Shown one piece after another: positions 57,299 through 64,000 of a DNA stretch of 64,000 bases. The stretch is taken from assembly GCA_050246595.1 (NCBI GenBank), contig JBFWVT010000004.1, positions 1 to 64,000 of the forward strand. The letters are read 5' to 3'. The number at the start of each line of letters is the position of its first letter. Position 1 is the stretch's first letter. The position numbers and the translations under genes were made by a program. The stretch comes from DATARH01 sp050246595 (GTDB taxonomy: Bacteria > Pseudomonadota > Alphaproteobacteria > ATCC43930 > CGMCC-115725). Below the pieces are notes generated by a model that was given only the letters and a program-made list of their open reading frames with translations, made no database searches and was not told the origin of the DNA.

Positions 57299-59116
57299 CT
57301 ACGGCGCCGTCGGGGCAGTCTCCTGCCGCATCCTGATCTTCGGCTGCTGACTCTCTGGCACCGGGATCACCACCGTGCCGTCATCGCGCGCGAGCTGATA
57401 GCTCACCACCGGCACCGACGGGGGCCGCCGTCTCAGCCGCGCGAAAGCCGGATCGTCATACCAACGCAGCTTGTTGAGCAGGAATGCCGGGACGGACGAT
57501 CGGAATACGAGTTCCTGGCAAGCGGGCATGCGGGCCACTTCCTGGGGCAGGAGCAGCGCGCGCTTTTGAAGGCTCGCCGTCTCACTCTGTCGATCCGGCC
57601 TGAGCCACGCCATCCAGCGCGGCGTTGAGCGGCTGAGCGCCTCCACCGTGTCGTAGCCCGCCCGCTCGCTCGCTTCTTTGCACAATTGCGGATCATTGGT
57701 GCCGAAGATGATCTCCGCGCCGACATTCTCCAGCAAGCTGGCCTCGCCCTGACCCTTGTATTCCTCGCGCACCTGGTTTTTCGACTGCACGACGAACGAA
57801 AAGCGCAGGCCGAAGCCCGCTGCGAAGCCCGCCGCCTTTGCCAGCGGCCGCATGGCGGGAATCGAGGTGAACTCGTCGAGCAGCACGTGGCATTTATGAT
57901 GGATTGTGTTGTCCTGCTCCGGCAACACGTCCGTGTTGGCCTCGAAAAGCTGGGTGAAGAACAGGCGCAGCAGCACGCCGAGCTGGCCGAGATCGGCGGG
58001 CATTACCGCGACATAGACGCTCATCCTGCGGCGGCGCAGCTGTTTCAGGTCGAAGTCGGAGCGCGACGTGGCGGCGGCGATCTTTGGATTGAACCACAGG
58101 CCCATGGTGGCGGTGACATGCTTGCGCACGCCCTTGACCACCTCTTCCGTGCCGGTGAGGTAGTCGGAGATCAGATCGACGCAGGTTTGGCTGTACGGGT
58201 TACCCGTCTTGCGCCGGCCCTCGATCCGGCGGGCCAGCTCGGCCGCCGCATCGCCCCGGGCGAACCAGCGGAACACGGCGTGCGGGTTCAGGGTCTCGTC
58301 CGGCGTCTCGGCGAGCAGCACCGCGATGCCGAGAAAGGCGGTACGCGCGCCGTCCTGCCAGAACTTCTCGCGGCCCTGAACCTCCGGAAAAATATCGTAT
58401 GCGCGGCGCTGAAGCTTCGAGACGTAGTCCGGCTGCGAGGCGTCTATATCGCCGAGCGGGTTCCAGCAATGAGTGCGCCCGTCCTCGGCCAGCGGCTGAA
58501 ACAGAAACACCTCCTGGCCCATGCGCCGCCGATGGCCCGCCGTGGCGTCCCAGTTCTCGCGCTTTACGTCGAGCACGACCAGCGACTCCGACCAGCTGTA
58601 CGCATTAGGCATCACAAAGCTGACCCCCTTGCCTGACCGCGTTTTCGCCGCGAGCAACACGTGCTCGGTGCCGGGCAGGCCGACATAGCGCTGACCGAGG
58701 CCGAGAAACCCGCGCGTCTTGCCCAGGATGATTGTGTCGCCGCGCGGCGTTCCGGTGAAGGTCAGCCCGACTCGCCTGCCGTCCCGCTGCGTCGCAAAGC
58801 GCGTCGTGCCATAGAGCGCCTGTCCGAACGATCGCCTACCCATCAGGGCCAGGCGCACGCCAATGCCCGCGATCAGCAGCGCCGGCACGCCGGCGGAGAC
58901 GAGGAGGAGCTGACGGAACAGCGAGCTCTGCGCCCAGTAGCGCGTCGCTTCCCACCACATCCAGGGCGAATAGGCGAGCCCCGCGTAATGCACCGGCTGC
59001 ATCACGAGCAGCGCTTGCCAGAAGATCAGCGAGGCAGCGCAGAGCCAGGCCGCGAGCAGCAGCGGCAACACCGCGACGCCCGCGACCAGGGCGGCTGAGG
59101 GATGATGGCCTTGCAT
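57299..59116 (-). CDS. virD4: VirD4/TraG-type coupling protein
   Basis: Read from ATG 59116 the product has 605 residues. Membrane helices occupy about residues 10-35 and 65-90. The ATPase domain has Walker A KTRSGKGVSFVMPNAY, SLVVLDVKREN, and Walker B HVLLDEFTSIP. This is the coupling ATPase that brings the relaxase-DNA complex to the VirB channel. It is the last gene of the minus-strand T4SS operon and lies 13 bp after a small membrane-protein gene. Together with TraA at 7.8 kb it makes the plasmid self-transmissible in principle. Confidence 0.9.
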   Translation of the reverse strand: MQGHHPSAALVAGVAVLPLLLAAWLCAASLIFWQALLVMQPVHYAGLAYSPWMWWEATRYWAQSSLFRQLLLVSAGVPALLIAGIGVRLALMGRRSFGQALYGTTRFATQRDGRRVGLTFTGTPRGDTIILGKTRGFLGLGQRYVGLPGTEHVLLAAKTRSGKGVSFVMPNAYSWSESLVVLDVKRENWDATAGHRRRMGQEVFLFQPLAEDGRTHCWNPLGDIDASQPDYVSKLQRRAYDIFPEVQGREKFWQDGARTAFLGIAVLLAETPDETLNPHAVFRWFARGDAAAELARRIEGRRKTGNPYSQTCVDLISDYLTGTEEVVKGVRKHVTATMGLWFNPKIAAATSRSDFDLKQLRRRRMSVYVAVMPADLGQLGVLLRLFFTQLFEANTDVLPEQDNTIHHKCHVLLDEFTSIPAMRPLAKAAGFAAGFGLRFSFVVQSKNQVREEYKGQGEASLLENVGAEIIFGTNDPQLCKEASERAGYDTVEALSRSTPRWMAWLRPDRQSETASLQKRALLLPQEVARMPACQELVFRSSVPAFLLNKLRWYDDPAFARLRRRPPSVPVVSYQLARDDGTVVIPVPESQQPKIRMRQETAPTAP

Positions 59117-59129
59117 GATGGATGTCCGT

Positions 59130-59294
59130 TCACTGCCAGCCGAACACCGCCCCGGCCGCCGCGCAGATTTCATTCCAGACCGCCGCTGCCGTCACGGCGA
59201 TCACGCTGTACACGGCGATGCCGATGAACAAAAAGAACAGGCCGGCCCCGACGCGACCGTTGAGAAACGCCAGCAGTCCGCCGCCTGGAAACAT
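59130..59294 (-). CDS. Small membrane protein between virB11 and virD4
   Basis: The 54-residue product starts at ATG 59294 after GGAGGAG, one base past the virB11 stop. It is mainly one long membrane helix (VGAGLFFLFIGIAVYSVIAVTAAAV) with a Trp/Cys-containing end. Small membrane genes between virB11 and virD4 occur in several plasmids, mostly without a known role; some act in entry exclusion or as channel accessories. No closer identification is possible. Confidence 0.6.
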   Translation of the reverse strand: MFPGGGLLAFLNGRVGAGLFFLFIGIAVYSVIAVTAAAVWNEICAAAGAVFGWQ

Positions 59295-59295
59295 G

Positions 59296-60288
59296 TCACT
59301 CCTCCGCCAGATTGAACCACACCTCGGTGATGCCGAACCGCCCGCCGTCGCGGGCGCAATGCACCACCACATCCACCAATCTGCGGCACAGGAGCCGGAT
59401 GTCGTCGCTCGGCAGCGTCGCGCCGGCCGGATGCTGGCGCACCATCAGGCCGAGCGGGTCGAAGGCGGTCGCGGCCGAGGGTGCGTGCCAGGTGGTAATG
59501 CCGGGATGGCCCGAGGCGACGGCGCGCAGGAAGGAAAAGGCCGCCCCGTCGCGCAGCTCCTGCACCAGCAGCCAGCGCGGTGCCATGCGCAACGCCGCCT
59601 CGACCAGCTCGTTCGGCCCGACCCGGGCGGCACCCTGGTCGCCCTTCGAATAGAACAGCGCCACACGGTTCGGATGCGGCAGGCCGCTCCACTCATCGGT
59701 ATCCTCGACGGTGACGATCCGTTCGTCGCGCGGGATTTCGCCAACCAGCGCTTTGGTCTGATGCGTCTTACCGGAAGCGGTCTCGCCGACAAATGCCACC
59801 GTCTTGCGCGCCTTCACGCAGACCCGCAGGAAGGCTTCCCAGTCGGCGCGGCGATAAAGCGCCAGCAGCGCCTCATCCTGGGGCGACAGGCCACCGGGGC
59901 GCGGGCGCGTCTCGCGGAAGATGCCCGAGGCGGCCAGCTGGTCGAGAGTGGGCATCTCGGTCGAGCCACGCCGGATGGTCAGCGACGCCGTACCAGGTTT
60001 CACGCAGGGCGGCAGTGCCGCCTGCAGACGCTCGCCGGTCGGCAGCTCGGTGGCGAGCAGCGGCTGGGTACGGCCCACGTCCTGATGACGCGCCGCCCCG
60101 GCCAGGATGGCGATGGCCTCGATATCGGCAAAGGAGAGGCCGGTCACGTCATGGCGTGTCGTCGCCGCACCGCGCCGGACCCATATTTCGCCCTCGCGCT
60201 GGACCATGACGTCCTCGACCGACGGGTCGGCCAGGGCCTCGGCCAGCGGCATCATGGCGTGCGCCAGCAGCGGAATGGCGGCGCTCAT
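59296..60288 (-). CDS. virB11: VirB11-type secretion ATPase
   Basis: Read from ATG 60288, which overlaps the virB10 stop (ATGA), the product has 330 residues. The motifs of the family are present: Walker A FVGETASGKT, the Asp box VTVEDTDEW, Walker B-region LLVQELRDGAAF and the His box GHPGITTWHAP. It forms the hexameric traffic ATPase at the base of the T4SS. Frames reaching back to 60669 run through virB10 out of frame and are not real. Confidence 0.9.
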   Translation of the reverse strand: MSAAIPLLAHAMMPLAEALADPSVEDVMVQREGEIWVRRGAATTRHDVTGLSFADIEAIAILAGAARHQDVGRTQPLLATELPTGERLQAALPPCVKPGTASLTIRRGSTEMPTLDQLAASGIFRETRPRPGGLSPQDEALLALYRRADWEAFLRVCVKARKTVAFVGETASGKTHQTKALVGEIPRDERIVTVEDTDEWSGLPHPNRVALFYSKGDQGAARVGPNELVEAALRMAPRWLLVQELRDGAAFSFLRAVASGHPGITTWHAPSAATAFDPLGLMVRQHPAGATLPSDDIRLLCRRLVDVVVHCARDGGRFGITEVWFNLAEE

Positions 60289-61376
60289 CTGCTCGACCTC
60301 AGCTGATAGACCTGGTCGAACAGCAAGTCGCGGGCTACGAAGATCGCCGCCGGCTCGCCCTGCGGACGGGTGCCATAAGGCGGTATATTGATCGTCGAGT
60401 CCAGCGCCGTGGCCGCCGCGCTGCGGCCGCCCGATTGCATCTGGTAGAAGCTGACGTTGCTGCTTGAACCGCCCTGATTGACCAGCCCGCTCGCGCCGAC
60501 CGCCGCCGCCTGCAAGCCCGCGTCGATGAAGCTCAGCATGATCGCTCCGCCGAACCGCGACCAGAAATTCGTCTCGATATCCACATCGAGCCCGTTCTGA
60601 CCGAGCGCATCGGTCCCCGGACTGGAGAGCTGGATGATCACCCCGTCCGGCGTCTCGACGCGGGTCCACAGGACAAAGGCCCGGTTCTGCCCGTGCCGTA
60701 TGCCGCTCTTGATCTGGCCGACGATGCGCGTGCCGCGATCGAGCAGCACCACCCGCCCGGTGGTGCCGCGCACCTCGACCGGCACGACGCAGGACAGGAA
60801 GCCCTCGAGCTGGGTATTGAGCGGCTGCTGCGGCGTGCAGGGGATGATGGTGCCCATGGTGATGGTGAGCTCGGGATCGCGCAGCCGCCGGGCCTTCGCG
60901 GTATCGGTGCGCGTCGCCTGCAACCGCGCCGCCAGCGCATCTTCCGCGCCGCCCTCGCCGACTGTGGCCGCCGGCGTCACCGCATCGCCGCGCGCACCGT
61001 CCTGCGTCTCATAGCCCATGACCGGCGCGGGGCGGATCGTGGTGCGCGGCCCCCGCGGACGCGGCGCGATCTCGATGGAGCGCGGCACGGGTGCGGGAGC
61101 CGGTGCGGTCATCGCCACCGGTACCGGTTCGGGCGGCGGAGGCGGCAGCGGCGCGATGCGCCGGATCGTGCCCGCCGCGCCGGCGGAGGCCCCGATGCCG
61201 TCCTCGTTCTTCGCCGAGCTGCCCGAGGCGCTGCCGAGCCAGTACAGCACCGCCAGCAGCACCAGCGCCGCCAGCGCGACACCGATCTTGCCGGCCGCCG
61301 ACATCGGAGTGCGCCCGCCGCTCACTGAGGGCGGCGGCACCGGCGGCGTGCCGGGGGGAGGAGCCGTGCCGTTCAT
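60285..61376 (-). CDS. virB10: VirB10-type T4SS channel protein
   Basis: Read from ATG 61376 the product has 363 residues: a short proline-rich cytoplasmic N-terminus, one membrane helix (GKIGVALAALVLLAVLYWLGS), a proline-rich periplasmic stretch (PLPPPPPEPVPV) and the TrbI/VirB10 domain with TITMGTIIPCTPQQPLNTQLEG, RGTRIVGQI-like LLDRGTRIVGQIKSG and RSAAATALDSTINIPP. It spans both membranes and, with VirB7 and VirB9, forms the outer core. ATGA overlaps join it to virB9 and virB11. Confidence 0.9.
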   Translation of the reverse strand: MNGTAPPPGTPPVPPPSVSGGRTPMSAAGKIGVALAALVLLAVLYWLGSASGSSAKNEDGIGASAGAAGTIRRIAPLPPPPPEPVPVAMTAPAPAPVPRSIEIAPRPRGPRTTIRPAPVMGYETQDGARGDAVTPAATVGEGGAEDALAARLQATRTDTAKARRLRDPELTITMGTIIPCTPQQPLNTQLEGFLSCVVPVEVRGTTGRVVLLDRGTRIVGQIKSGIRHGQNRAFVLWTRVETPDGVIIQLSSPGTDALGQNGLDVDIETNFWSRFGGAIMLSFIDAGLQAAAVGASGLVNQGGSSSNVSFYQMQSGGRSAAATALDSTINIPPYGTRPQGEPAAIFVARDLLFDQVYQLRSSR

Positions 61377-62305
61377 GGCGGCGGCGCCACCGCCGCGCGC
61401 ACCACGTCCGGCGAGACCGTACCGGTGCCCGGATTCTGGCCCGCCGCGACGTAGCCGCGATTGAGCAGGCATAGCACCCGCCCGCCGTCGCGCAGCCGTA
61501 ACATCGGCGAGTGCTCATGCACCGTGACCCAGCCATCGGCACCGGTCGAGACGTTCACCGCCGCCTCGCGCCCGTCGGGCAGGATGCTGAACACCGCCGG
61601 CATGCGCTGCACGCCGGGAAACCGCAGATAGGTCGAGCGCCCGTCGTCGCAGATCTCGGAAGGCGCCAGCGCCGCATCGCCACGCCCGGTATAGCGGCGG
61701 TTTACGTTGGCAATCGCTGCGCAAGGGGCGGCCTGTGCCTGCACCAGCCGGTCGCGGGCGACCTGCTGCTCCCGCGTGCGCTGCTGCTCCGCGGCGCGGG
61801 CGCGGCGCGCCTGCTGCTCGGCGAAGATGTTGCGCACCCGCACGCTGTAATAGTACGGCGTCTCCCCTTCCGCATCGGCGCGCAGCTCGAAGGCGTAGCG
61901 ATGCTGCCGTCCCTCGCGCTCGGTCAGCACGAAGAAGGGCTGCGGCGCGAGCGGTCCGTGCGGCTTGACCACCACCGCCCTGCCGCGCACCGCCACCGAC
62001 AGATTGCCGTCCACCGTCGCGCCGCCATCCTCTTCGGAAGCGACGCGGACCGCACCCTCGCCCCGCCCGCGCGTCATCAGCGTGTTGTCGCTGACCGGCA
62101 CGGCTAGCACGCGCTCGCCGTCGGGCAGCTCGATCACCAGCGAGGCGCCGGGGCGGGCCCGCAATAGCACCACCTGGCTCGGACTGGCCGCGACGCAGCG
62201 CACGCGGGCATCCCCGCCCGGACAGGCACGGGGTTCCTCCAGCGCCGCGGCGGGACCGCACAGCGGCACCAGGGCGACAGAGGCGAGCAAGATGCGGCGG
62301 ATCAT
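61373..62305 (-). CDS. virB9: VirB9-type T4SS outer-core protein
   Basis: The 310-residue product has a signal peptide (RILLASVALVPLCGPAAA), an N-terminal domain (PGGDARVRCVAASPSQVVLL), a Gln/Arg-rich helix (FAEQQARRARAAEQQRTREQ) and the C-terminal domain with NRRYTGRGDAALAPSEICDDG and FPGVQRMPAVF, as in VirB9/CagX. The C-terminus is likely to be exposed at the outer membrane with VirB7 and VirB10. It overlaps the virB8 stop and virB10 start by 4 bp each. Confidence 0.9.
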   Translation of the reverse strand: MIRRILLASVALVPLCGPAAALEEPRACPGGDARVRCVAASPSQVVLLRARPGASLVIELPDGERVLAVPVSDNTLMTRGRGEGAVRVASEEDGGATVDGNLSVAVRGRAVVVKPHGPLAPQPFFVLTEREGRQHRYAFELRADAEGETPYYYSVRVRNIFAEQQARRARAAEQQRTREQQVARDRLVQAQAAPCAAIANVNRRYTGRGDAALAPSEICDDGRSTYLRFPGVQRMPAVFSILPDGREAAVNVSTGADGWVTVHEHSPMLRLRDGGRVLCLLNRGYVAAGQNPGTGTVSPDVVRAAVAPPP

Positions 62306-63066
62306 TGGGCGCCCTCCTCTTCGGCGCGGTACTCGACCACTTGCAGGCCGAGCGGGTTGTAGGTGACGCGTTGCCAGGCCGGGATGCGGTCGACCCGGTG
62401 GAACCGCACCGTGGCGACCCAGGGCCGGATCTGAGGCGGCTGGCCTTCGGTATGGACAATGCGCCGGAACCGGACCTGATAAGCGTCCGGCTCACGGCCG
62501 AGGCAGCTGTCATGCGCGCAGGGGAAATGCTCGGAGACCCGCTCCAGCCGGATCACGGTGCGCGTGCCGAACTTGCGGGCCGGGCTCTCCGGATTGCGCG
62601 GGTGGACCAGCGACTCGTAGACGTCGCCCGCGCCCTTGTCGGACAGCATGTAGACGAGGCGCTGATCCTCGTGCCAGCTGGCCGAGGAATACCCCTCGCG
62701 GGCGCGCACATAGAGCCACAGCGTCGCCTGGGTCGTGGCCTCCTGCAGCGAGCGCGGCAGGTCGGACTGGCTGATCGTCGAGGTGAAGGAGCCGTCCGCG
62801 TGCTGATGCACGAAGACCGGCACGATCGTCTTCAGCGGCAGCAGGGCGGCCAGCGCCACCGCCAGGGCCACGGTGGTGCAGCCATGCAGGAAGGAAAAGA
62901 GATGGCCGCCGCGCTCCCGTCGGCGATGGCGCTTCAGCTCCTCCCCATGCGCCGCGACGATGCGCGCATAGTGATCAGCAAGCACTTCGGGGGGGATCGC
63001 CGTGACGGGTGGAGCGGGCGCGGCGGCCCCGCCCTGTACCGAGGACGGGCGGAACAGGGCGGTCAT
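62302..63066 (-). CDS. virB8: VirB8-type T4SS assembly protein
   Basis: The 254-residue product has a cytoplasmic N-terminus, one membrane helix (FLHGCTTVALAVALAALLPL, about residues 54-75) and the VirB8 NTF2-like periplasmic domain, with WLYVRAREGYSSASWHEDQ, EHFPCAHDSCLGREPD and a late ATVRFHRVD. It overlaps virB7 and virB9 by 4 bp each. It scaffolds the inner-membrane complex of the secretion channel. Confidence 0.85.
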   Translation of the reverse strand: MTALFRPSSVQGGAAAPAPPVTAIPPEVLADHYARIVAAHGEELKRHRRRERGGHLFSFLHGCTTVALAVALAALLPLKTIVPVFVHQHADGSFTSTISQSDLPRSLQEATTQATLWLYVRAREGYSSASWHEDQRLVYMLSDKGAGDVYESLVHPRNPESPARKFGTRTVIRLERVSEHFPCAHDSCLGREPDAYQVRFRRIVHTEGQPPQIRPWVATVRFHRVDRIPAWQRVTYNPLGLQVVEYRAEEEGAQ

Positions 63067-63200
63067 GGCGCCAGATCATCGGGACCGGGTTGCCACAGCC
63101 CGGGATTGAGAACGAAGGGCGAACCGGTGCAGGACGGCGCTTCTCGGGCCTGCGAGCAGGCCGCCAGAAGCAGCGCGAGCAGCAGAGAGAGCAGGCGCAT
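63063..63200 (-). CDS. virB7: VirB7-like lipoprotein
   Basis: This 45-residue product is short but clear: a lipoprotein signal MRLLSLLLALLLAAC with the lipid-bearing Cys at residue 15, then a mature part of about 30 residues with one further Cys (SCTGSPFVLNPG) and ending PGPDDLAP. Its stop overlaps the virB8 start (ATGA). Position and type match VirB7, which anchors VirB9 at the outer membrane, often by a disulphide. Confidence 0.75.
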   Translation of the reverse strand: MRLLSLLLALLLAACSQAREAPSCTGSPFVLNPGLWQPGPDDLAP

Positions 63201-63203
63201 CGG

Positions 63204-64000
63204 TCAGAACCTTTCGTAGCGGCTGGAGCGGATGGAATTGGCGGCGGCGCGTCCGGCGGCCCGCCCAGCGGCGGCGCCGAGCCGCGCCGCGCTCATCGCC
63301 GCGGAGGCGCCCAGCGTGGCGGCCTTGCCCGCCAGCGCCCATCCGGCGACCGAGGCCACGCCGATCCCGGCGGCGGCGGACGAGCCGATCGCCGCGTAAT
63401 AGGGCAGACCCAGCATCACGATCGCGTTGAGCCCGAACCAGATCACCACCTTCCACAACTCGTCGACCATCTCGGGCAGGCCGATCCCGGTGGCGCCGGC
63501 GACGCGCTGCACCCAACTCATCGAGCCACGCAGCACGATCTCGGCCAGGATCGCGGCGCAGAGCTGCCAGACGGCGAGGCCGACCAGCTTGCCGACCCAT
63601 TGCAGGACCCAGGACCGCGTCGCGTCGAATAGGAAGGCGATCAACAAGAAAGGCCCGGCGGCGATCAGCAGCGCGGTGGCGATGCGCGAGACCAGCCAGA
63701 GCGCGAAGGAGATGAAGAGGAAGGCCTTCATGCAGGCCTCGGCGACGGTGATGGCGATCTGCGGGCGGAAGTTGAACAGCCCGGTCGCCTGCTGGTCCGC
63801 CACCGCGACGAGGTTCGAGGCGGCCTGGTCGACGCGGTCGAAGCGCTGCGCAGCGGTCGTCGTGGTCGGGCTGCCGGAAAGCGAGCTGGCGACCTTGTCA
63901 GGGATGGTCACCCAGAACGTCTCGCGCACATACGAGCCGTAGGTCGCGGCCTGCAGCAGCGCAATAACCGCCATGGCGCGCACGCCGCGCCGCACCGCCT
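63204..64000 (-). CDS. virB6: VirB6-type inner-membrane channel protein (5' end outside the window)
   Basis: The 263 or more residues visible contain several long hydrophobic helices (for example AFLFISFALWLVSRIATALLI and LVGLAVWQLCAAILAEIVLR) and the central FDATRSWVLQWVGKLVGL typical of VirB6/TrbL proteins. The C-terminus is Ala/Arg-rich (RAAGRAAANSIRSSRYERF). It lies 3 bp upstream of the lipoprotein gene. The start is beyond the right edge of the window; other virB genes are expected further on. Confidence 0.8.
   Translation of the reverse strand, partial: AVRRGVRAMAVIALLQAATYGSYVRETFWVTIPDKVASSLSGSPTTTTAAQRFDRVDQAASNLVAVADQQATGLFNFRPQIAITVAEACMKAFLFISFALWLVSRIATALLIAAGPFLLIAFLFDATRSWVLQWVGKLVGLAVWQLCAAILAEIVLRGSMSWVQRVAGATGIGLPEMVDELWKVVIWFGLNAIVMLGLPYYAAIGSSAAAGIGVASVAGWALAGKAATLGASAAMSAARLGAAAGRAAGRAAANSIRSSRYERF

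Overview
The window looks like one side of a large, conjugative heavy-metal-resistance plasmid (or plasmid-derived element) of a GC-rich alphaproteobacterium. This placement is an inference from gene content: a RepA_C-type initiator with iterons, ParA plus a ribbon-helix-helix partner, a TrwC/TraA-like MobF relaxase, a VirB/VirD4 type IV secretion set, a DmeR/DmeF-type pair, and repeated IS3, IS701 and IS630 family elements. No chromosomal housekeeping genes, rRNA, tRNA or CRISPR array were seen; the only chromosome-like sequence is the eroded 3' end of a thiolase gene.

Layout. 1-4.5 kb: a palindromic TTATGC repeat cluster beside a truncated gene, a small ORF, repA (minus strand) with an iteron/DnaA-box origin region behind it, parA and its RHH partner bracketed by GTCATATGAC palindromes, then two broken genes (a winged-helix replication-type gene and an HNH nuclease). 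4.6-10.9 kb: a leftward four-gene ParA-like cluster and a rightward relaxase operon that diverge from a 218-bp region with an oriT-like hairpin and nic-like motif. 11-14 kb: a serine resolvase with no transposase, a frameshifted HExxH gene and an IS3-family element.

14-32 kb is a minus-strand copper island. It encodes cytochrome c, DUF305, a Cox11-cytochrome c fusion, two SCO proteins, two CcmG/TlpA-type thioredoxins, CcdA, a DUF411 protein, a multicopper oxidase, CusF, CusA, a CusB carrying two extra CusF domains, and pairs of small Met-rich, Cys-rich and DUF2946-like proteins. Together these would bind, oxidise and export periplasmic copper and keep the thiols and cytochromes of the envelope in order. 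32-34.9 kb is an IS701-like element split by an IS3-family element. 34.9-44.7 kb holds a CadR/ZntR-like MerR regulator, a short CDF transporter and a CzcCBA efflux operon, with a strongly foldable leader RNA; the last gene of this operon (an HExxH protein) is cut by an IS630-family element.

45-52 kb holds an OprB porin and, most notably, a compact cluster: a MerR regulator with mercury-type cysteine spacing fused to an HMA domain, a P1B-type ATPase with a YPC instead of CPC membrane motif, two separate HMA proteins and a CcdA-like membrane protein with a CPC motif. There is no merA beside it. 52-54.3 kb has a DmeF/DmeR-like Co/Ni pair and a RelE/XRE toxin-antitoxin pair. 54.6-57 kb is a scrap region with a His-rich exported protein, a thiolase remnant and a 236-bp element bounded by 38-bp Tn3-type inverted repeats. 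57.3-64 kb is the T4SS block in minus-strand order virB6 (cut by the window edge), virB7, B8, B9, B10, B11, a small membrane protein and virD4, mostly joined by ATGA overlaps.
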